From Chromera velia (taxonomy: Eukaryota > Sar > Chromeraceae): a DNA stretch of 28,910 bases. Positions 23,107-28,910 of the stretch are shown here, in pieces (position 1 is the stretch's first letter; every line of letters begins with the position of its first letter). The stretch lies in the NCBI GenBank assembly GCA_018398765.1, contig JAHBMJ010000275.1, positions 10,532 to 39,441 on the forward strand, in the 5' to 3' direction. The position numbers were made by a program, and so were the translations under genes. Below the pieces are notes generated by a model. That model had not been told where the DNA came from. It made no database searches and saw only the letters and a list, made by a program, of their open reading frames with translations.

Positions 23107-23421
23107 CAGTGAGGCAGTCAGTCAACCAGACAACCAGGCAGTGAGTCAGTCAGTCAGCCAGACAACCAGGCAGTGAGTCAGTCAGTCAGCTAGACGACTA
23201 GTCAGTGAGTCAGTCAGTCAGTCAGTGAATCGGTTAGTCAGTCAGTCAGTCAGTCAGTCAGTCAGTCAGTCAGTCAGTTACTTAGTCAGTTAACCAGTCA
23301 ACTAGTCAAATAGTCAGTCAGTCAGTCAGTCAGTCAGTCAGTCAGTCAGTTACTTAGTTAGTTAACCAGTCAACTAGTCAAATAGTCAGTCAGTCAGTCA
23401 GTCAGTCAGTCAGTCAGTTAG
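23107..23421. repeat. GTCA tetramer array with duplicated longer unit
   Basis: GTCA/CAGT units fill about 310 bases. A longer piece, TTACTTAGTCAGTTAACCAG and its continuation CAACTAGTCAAATAGTCAG, occurs twice about 70 bases apart (near 23277 and 23348), so the array has grown partly by larger duplications. The GTCAGT hexamer it contains equals the commonest non-standard donor of the neighbouring gene. Confidence 0.85.
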
Positions 23422-23972
23422 TCTCTTGATACTATCTTGATACTTGACGATCTGAATGTCACGATCCTGCAGGGCATGATATCGCCTCGGAGGGCAGCTC
23501 AGCTCTGCTGAGATCAGCCAAGAAGCCCTGAGATCGCACACACTCGTATAACATATTTTTTCATGTTTATCTCTGTCCGTCACGGTGTCGCCCGAATTCT
23601 AAAATGTGCCTCTCAAGCAATTTGCACGGAGTCGCGATCGCACATACCTTAATTACTTCGCACATGTATGCGTGCCCCTCAAGTAACTCGTACGAAGATG
23701 CAAGTGCATGCTTGCGCGGTCCCGAAAAACATGCTTCGTGCGCGCTGCCGTGACTTCGGTGTGCATCAATCAAATTTGCGGACCCCCTAAAGGGCCCCCC
23801 GAGGCACTCACCCAAATGGTTGGGTGTATCTCGTATTAATATTAATAATATGAATGCAGGATACCCTCTTCATAAGCTCAGGGGGTATGCCGGGGCCCTG
23901 ACGCAAGCTATTATATGATATAGATTTATAGATTAATAATAATACCGAGGCCCATGCAGGGCCCCGGCCGGC
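23422..23972. other. Unassigned DNA before the inverted-repeat element
   Basis: No convincing gene. A CCTGCAG acceptor-like site at about 23467-23473 could begin a terminal exon of the LRR gene, which would stop after about two codons in the required phase; this is weak. An AT-rich patch (TATTAATATTAATAATATG) lies near 23835-23853. A CG-rich patch (GGGCCCCGGCCGGC) directly precedes the element. Confidence 0.35.
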
Positions 23973-24474
23973 AACAGAGTGGACTCCAAAGTAGGACTTA
24001 GTGGAATCTAAAGTGACTTTTAAATTTACTATATTCTAGCTTCATTATAAAGTAAAACTAGGTTACTTGAAGCAATTTAGAGCCTTTTAAAGCATTGAAA
24101 ATCGTTACTCCTGTGCGAATCTGCTCAAATGTGCTCAAAAATCTGGTTGATTAGCTAGGGTGCATGGTAGGAAAAATTACGATCACCGTGGCACGTAGAA
24201 GTTAGTGAATGTTACCTGCAAAGAAATACACAGGCACAACACTAATAGATATGCTCAAAAGCAACGTTTAGCGCCGCTAATCAAGTACAAAGAATTGCTT
24301 CTGCTGCAAGAGAAACAGTGCAGGAAGGAGGGCTTCACAGCTAGGCTGGTCAGACCAGACAGGAGGCGGTCAGCAGGGGTCGGAGAGAACAGAGCACAGA
24401 GACAACATAATTTTTTTTACAAAGAACTCACACTACACGGTGCAAAAGCTTGCAAATCGTTCTGCGTGTGTCAA
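23973..24474 (+). repeat. Left terminal inverted repeat
   Basis: This is the left arm of the element and matches the reverse complement of 25748-26259. It contains a 90-codon open frame (24205-24477). The matching frame in the right arm differs mostly by amino-acid-changing substitutions, so the frame does not look selected as protein. Confidence 0.85.
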
Positions 24475-25747
24475 TAAAAAACTGTGAAAAAGAAGGACAG
24501 GTCCGTAGGTCGATCTAGATGATTAGAGGGAGACCAGTACGGAGTGCCACAAATGAAAAAGGATGAACGAGTAAGGAGCACTTGCGTCAGGATAGTACGG
24601 ACCGCTTTCAAGGACTGACACACACGGAGCAAGTAGAAGACATTCAAATGCATGAAAGCTGAGCGATTGTTCTGGGTGGAAAAATGTCTGGCAGGACTGA
24701 GAGCTGTGCAAAGCGTCAGAAGAGGCAGTCAAAAAATGGAGGCTCCAGCAGACTCTCCATCAACCCTCTCTCAGTGACCTCCCTTATGCGTTTCTGTCAA
24801 GCTCCTAGCAGAACAAAAAAGCTGGATGCTAAGTAAATCATCATGCAAAGCGAGAGAGCGAGCCGCGCTTCCTTAACTGACCTGCAGGTGTCCCCAAGTC
24901 TCCGTCCACCAACACTTGCAAACACGGAGGGACAGGCGTTCACGCTTTGTGCAGTCAAGGAAGCATTTCTGTCTAGCTTATTCTGCGCGTACAAGGTTCC
25001 AAGGAAAAGACCAAGAGCCTAAGAAGCAGTGGGTCCAGACAGGCTGACCTGGGGGTTGACTGTGAGGCTCCCAAGACTGTGACCTGCAAGGAAAGAGTAA
25101 GGAGAGCGATGAGCGCAGCAGTACTTTAACACCTAGATAAGGCCGGCAGCCCTTCCCCGCTTGAACAGGAGGAGCAGCAGCAAGCAGAAAGACGTTGAAA
25201 GCAAGATCAAGATGGCTGGTCTCCCCTGGACCCACCTGCAAGCTCCACTTCATGCCGACCCGAGGTGACCCAGCAACTATTGTTGCAGCCGTCTCCTCCA
25301 GAGCCCCGAAAGTGCACTCCCGAAAAAAAAGTCAAAACCGAGAAAACGCTCTATCAAATATCTTCTTAAACCATTAGAAGACATCTGACAGAGCGTTTTT
25401 TGTGGCAACATTTCTGTGGGAAAAGTCCGTTTGCTCAGAGGTTCAGAACTCCACAGTTTTGAACCTGTGGACCTTCAAGATGGACAAGAGACTTCAGACC
25501 CGATTATTGGCCGACAGAGGCAAAGTCAGCTGCGTGTGTCGAAGAAGCAGGGTGCCGCCACCCCCTCTGGCCCCGTGGCGGCGCCTCCCAGACTCATGAT
25601 AAACCCATGTCTAGACCTGGCGGTGGGGGGGTTTGACCCCCCTAGCCTAAGGTTCAGAAGTGTGGACTTCTGAACCTTGGGAGGGGGGGGTTAATTATCC
25701 GACCCAACTCGAGGTCCCTGACCCAAAACAGTCACAGAACACCTTCT
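24475..25747. other. Interior of inverted-repeat element, no transposase
   Basis: The 1.27 kb interior has only short frames. On the minus strand it holds exon-like segments bounded by TTGCAG acceptors and GTCAGT/GTCAGC donors, for example 25082-25050 and the stretch ending at about 24882. It also holds a strong hairpin at 25649-25678. The content could be a captured host-gene fragment; no family was recognised. Confidence 0.45.
25649..25678. repeat. Perfect 12-base hairpin
   Basis: AAGGTTCAGAAG, a six-base loop TGTGGA, then CTTCTGAACCTT. The flanks CCCCCCTAGCCT and GGGAGGGGGGG extend the pairing imperfectly, to about 25637-25690. A related word, GGTTCAGAACTCCACAG, occurs at about 25440. Confidence 0.8.
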
Positions 25748-26259
25748 TTGACATACGCAGAACGAGTTGCAAGCTTTTGCACCGTGTAGTGTGAGTTCTT
25801 TGTGAAAAGAATTATGTTGTCTCTGTGCTCTGTTCTTCGGAATCCTCTCTGACCCCTGCTGACCGCCTCCTGTCCGGTCTGACCAGCCTAGCTGTAGAGC
25901 CCTCCTTTCTACACTGTTTCCCTTGCAGCAGAAGCAATTCTTTGTACTTGATTAGCGGCGTTAAACGTTGTTTTTGAGCATATCCATTAGTGTTGTGCCT
26001 GTGTATTTCTTTGCAGATAATATTCACTAACTTCTACGTGCCGTGGTGATCATAATTTTTCCTACCATGCATCCTAGCTAATCAACCAGTTTTTTGAGCA
26101 CATTTGAGCAGATTTGTACAGGAGTAGCGATTTTAAATGCTTTAAAAAACTCTAGATTGCTTCAAGTAACCTAGTTTTACTTTATAGTGAAGCTAGAATA
26201 TAGTAAATTTAAAAGTCACTTTGGATTCCACTAAGTCCTACTTTGGAATCCACTCTGTT
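25748..26259 (-). repeat. Right terminal inverted repeat
   Basis: This is the reverse-complement partner of 23973-24474. It carries one extra run of about 10 bases near 25845. Several dozen single-base differences separate the arms, mostly C/T and G/A exchanges in both directions. Confidence 0.85.
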
Positions 26260-27372
26260 CGGCATTCTCATGCAGCAAAGTGGGATTTGTGCACGTGTTG
26301 GTAACTGTCAACTTGGTTGAACAGGTGCAGGCCGGGAAGCTTGAGAGGTATTGAGAATTTTCGCTTGTTATGGCTGGGTGTTGTCTGCTATATTATGGAG
26401 TTTGTGGGTTGTATTTCTTGAGCTGTTGATAGGTCGATGGGAGCCTAGAGGCGTTGCTTATCCCGAGAAGCGACCTAGCTCTCGGTGGACAGCGACTTGG
26501 GAGGGGACAGATAGAGGACAGCAATATGAGAAGTGACGAGAATTCGCAGGGAGGCTTAAGAGGAACTCAAGAAGGCGCTCCCGTTTCTGTGCGAACGTGG
26601 ACGTCTGCGTTACTTCATGAGGACCTGTGCATTTCACCAGCGGCTTCCCCGTCTTCATCCATACCAGACTGTACGTTCGATGGCTTCAATCTGGTCTAAG
26701 GGGAGCCACGAGTTCACGGGTCGGGAGGTTGCGGATTCTGGAAGGAGAGTGCTTTTGGAGGAGTCTAAGTCTGGAGTCCAGGAGGACCTGACTGCCGAAA
26801 TGCTGACGAGACAGGTCCGTCCTTTCCCGGTCGCCAACTTTAAAGTTTGTCCGCGTCCCAGTCTATTTAACCGCTGTTCCTAGCTGCTTTGAAATTCCGT
26901 GATTCCTGTTCTCACTTGTCCCACCCCTTGTGTCCCCGCCGTTGCAGATTCTCGCTCCCCCTCGTTCTTCTTTCGGTTTGTGGACCGTCTGAATCCCTAG
27001 CTCCCTGCTCTTCACAGTTCTTTCTGATCCCTTCCTTTCTGTCCGTATCCACTTTGGCCCCCGATGGGGTCCTTCCTGCCTCCCAGGCCTTCTTTTGTGC
27101 TTCCTTCCTATTATGCTCTCACGTATTGTGCCCCCCTTTTTCTTCTTACTTCTTGCGTACCATTTACAATTCTTTTTTAGGTTATTCCAGTTGGGGGGGT
27201 CTCTCTAGATTGAAAAGCCGAATCGTTTCTCTCCATCCCCTCCCTTCCCTGCAGATGGCTCGGGGGATCTCGGGGGAACCTCTGTCCAGCCGAACTTGAG
27301 ACGGGGACACGGCCTCTCTGCAGCGCGACGACAAGGGATACGTCACGCATGTCTGGACTTTCAACACATTTT
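26260..27372. other. Unassigned region right of the element
   Basis: Open frames of 61 to 136 codons overlap here (26351-26536, 26454-26699, 26617-26883, 26889-27299) without recognisable motifs. The 26617-26883 frame (MRTCAFHQRLPRLHPYQTVR and onward) is the least low-complexity and could be an exon or old repeat fragment. A GTTGCAG acceptor-like site lies at about 26941-26947. Nothing here is firm enough to call a gene. Confidence 0.35.
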
Positions 27373-27374
27373 CT

Positions 27375-27418
<44 letters not shown>

Positions 27419-27644
27419 GAGACATAGGCAAACAGACAGACAGACAGACAGACAGACACATACAGACAGACAGACAGACAGACAGACAGATACAGACAAA
27501 CAGACAGATAGAGGGAGAGACAGACAGACAGACTATACAGACAGACAGACAGACAGACAGACTCTGAGGGAGAGATAGACAGACAGACAGACAGATAGAC
27601 AGAGTCTCAGTCAGAGAAAGAGAGAGAGAGACAGAGAGAGAGAA

Positions 27645-27681
<37 letters not shown>

Positions 27682-27773
27682 CAGACAGACATAGACAGAC
27701 AGACAGACAAACAGACAGATAGAGGGAGAGACAGACAGACAGACAGACAAGACAGACCAACAGACAGACAGAC

Positions 27774-27806
<33 letters not shown>

Positions 27807-27897
27807 TAGACAGACACAGACACAGATAGACAGACAGACATAGACAGACAGACAGACAGATAGACAGACAGACGGACAGACGGACAGACGGACAGAC

Positions 27898-27960
<63 letters not shown>

Positions 27961-28016
27961 AGGACAAATAGACAAAGTCAGACAGACAAACAGATGAACA
28001 AAGACAGACAGAAAAA
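27373..28016. repeat. GACA tetramer array, ~640 bases
   Basis: Long CAGA/GACA repeats with GATA and GAGA variants and a few unique breaks. The array creates long artificial frames (up to 250 codons of Cys-Leu-Ser-Val on the minus strand) that are not genes. Confidence 0.92.
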
Positions 28017-28897
28017 CAGACCGATAGGGCCGGAACGCCTCGTTAATTCAAGTAATAAACAGGCACACACAGGGGGAGAGAGAAAGAAAGAACCGGAAGG
28101 GGGAGGCGGGGGGGGAGATCAGACGCTTGCCCTCCTCTTTTCCATCCGTCGCTCCCGTCCCACTTCTTTCCTCCCTCAATTGCTTGCAGCTATCAGTGAG
28201 AGGCGACCTGTCTGCTGTTTGCACTGAAGCTAGAACACGTAAACCAGATCCACCTACTATAGTAATAGTAGGTGCTGAGGGAAAAAAAAGCGTAGGGACC
28301 TACTATTAACCACATCTACGGGTCCATTCGATCTTTGATGAGCATGGGCGGGTCGGTCAAATGGATGGCTAACCCTTGCATGGATGTGTATGTGGGTGGA
28401 GGGCCTACATTGTCAGGGGTGGAGGGAGGGGGGGTTACCGATGAGCTCGCCCTCTCGACAGCTTGTCCCCTAGGTTTTTGTATTCGCTCTTTAGTCAGGC
28501 TGAAGGCAGGCCCCAAAATGAAAGGAGTTGTGGAGTACATAGCTCGAAAACTCTGGTCTGCAGGCATACCTTTTCGTTCACTACCCGGGTTTCCTCTGCC
28601 CTGCCACACTTGTGTGCGTTTGTGCAGGACTGCATCACGGCTGGCAAGTTAGTCATCAAACACCACAGGAACTCAGCAACCTGTCTTAGCCTTGCAGAGA
28701 ACCAGCCTCAGAGAACGTTGTGCAGCCCCCATATGACAGAGCGACAGAATGTGTGCGCGACGGCTCCTTCAATCCTTCACACCATCTCGACAGGATTGAT
28801 TGAGCTGGAGACGTGCAGACCAGGTGTTTTCACCCTTCTTGCTCTTCTTCGTATGCAAGAGCCACAGCATGGACAGTTGAGGTCGATTGAGGTCTGT
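28017..28897. other. Unassigned right tail
   Basis: No gene was recognised. The tail contains a 10-base-stem hairpin (28251-28274) and GGGGG-rich patches at about 28105-28115 and 28425-28435. Short frames overlap on both strands at 28316-28652. Confidence 0.4.
28251..28274. repeat. Hairpin CACCTACTAT / ATAGTAGGTG
   Basis: A perfect 10-base inverted repeat with an AGTA loop. The word CCTACTATT recurs about 35 bases downstream. This may be a small foldback repeat; no function is assigned. Confidence 0.75.
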
Positions 28898-28910
28898 CCC
28901 CCCCCCCCCC
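28898..28910. repeat. Homopolymer C run at right edge
   Basis: Thirteen C close the window, mirroring the left edge. Confidence 0.8.

Larger units (their letters stand above)
23973..26259. mobile_element. Non-autonomous DNA transposon-like element with ~500-base terminal inverted repeats
   Basis: The arms 23973-24474 and 25748-26259 are inverted copies, about 93% alike by eye, enclosing about 1.27 kb. Most differences are transitions, and one 10-base insertion near 25845 marks the right arm. The termini read AACAGAGTGG and CCACTCTGTT. If the element proper starts at CAGAG (hAT termini often begin CA-x-x-G), the 8 flanking bases are GCCGGCAA on the left and TTCGGCAT on the right. These share CGGCA in the same register, as a decayed 8-base target duplication would. 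A 4-base duplication CGGC with termini at AACAG fits equally well. No transposase frame is present inside. Confidence 0.75.

Noticed and set aside
22430-23112. Open frames of 128-195 codons on the plus strand and 99-162 on the minus strand
   Set aside because: They are produced by GT/GTAT microsatellite DNA without stop codons. Only the first part (22478-22602) is real coding sequence, as exon 26.
23107-23421. CRISPR-like spaced repeats
   Set aside because: This is a continuous tetramer array with irregular breaks, not equal repeats with unique spacers, and it lies in eukaryotic DNA.
24205-24477. 90-codon frame in the left inverted-repeat arm, with a homologous frame in the right arm (26027-25812)
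   Set aside because: The similarity is explained by the arms being copies. The differences change amino acids freely, with no sign of protein-level selection.
27177-27975. 250-codon minus-strand frame and two overlapping frames of 118-122 codons
   Set aside because: These are translations of the GACA tandem array; the repeated Cys-Leu-Ser-Val text appears in all frames.

Overview
The window is eukaryotic nuclear DNA. It holds two large, intron-rich genes facing away from each other, set in long tracts of simple repeats and non-coding DNA. Introns are short to medium (90 to 806 bases), begin with GT, end mostly in TGCAG, and interrupt conserved protein domains at consistent phases. No prokaryotic signal was found. 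Heavy microsatellite load, many small exons, low-complexity Ser/Gln/Ala-rich protein and an alveolate-style leucine-rich-repeat protein make a photosynthetic or free-living alveolate plausible. A chromerid such as Chromera is my best guess, from general knowledge only. Both ends of the window are runs of exactly 13 C, which suggests a whole assembly contig that stopped at homopolymers.

Layout. Positions 1-5438 hold no gene I can support, only AT-rich DNA and short tandem repeats. Positions 10480 down to 5439 (minus strand) carry a five-exon gene for a J-domain (DnaJ/Hsp40) protein of about 1,359 residues, with an N-terminal J domain and a very long low-complexity tail. Positions 10481-11442 are the divergent intergenic region, with a GC-rich block beside a TA-rich block. 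Positions 11443-22602 (plus strand) carry a gene of at least 26 exons. I rebuilt it by matching splice phase with conserved protein pattern. It encodes at least 1,168 residues: an acidic N-terminus, about eight or nine ribonuclease-inhibitor-type leucine-rich repeats, a conserved [19 protein letters not shown] segment, and a helical C-terminal region. Its last exon or exons are not resolved.

Positions 22603-23972 are GT and GTCA arrays followed by unassigned DNA. Positions 23973-26259 form a 2.3 kb element with roughly 500-base terminal inverted repeats about 93% alike, probably a non-autonomous DNA transposon. Beyond it lie unassigned DNA, a 640-base GACA array, and a short non-coding tail.

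The two genes show no functional link except a possible shared promoter region. The most unusual signal is in splicing: about half of the inferred 5' splice sites carry C at intron position +3 (GTCAGT, GTCGGT). In addition, tandem arrays of donor-like tetramers occur in and near the genes, and one array starts exactly at a splice donor. I found no clearly new multi-gene system.
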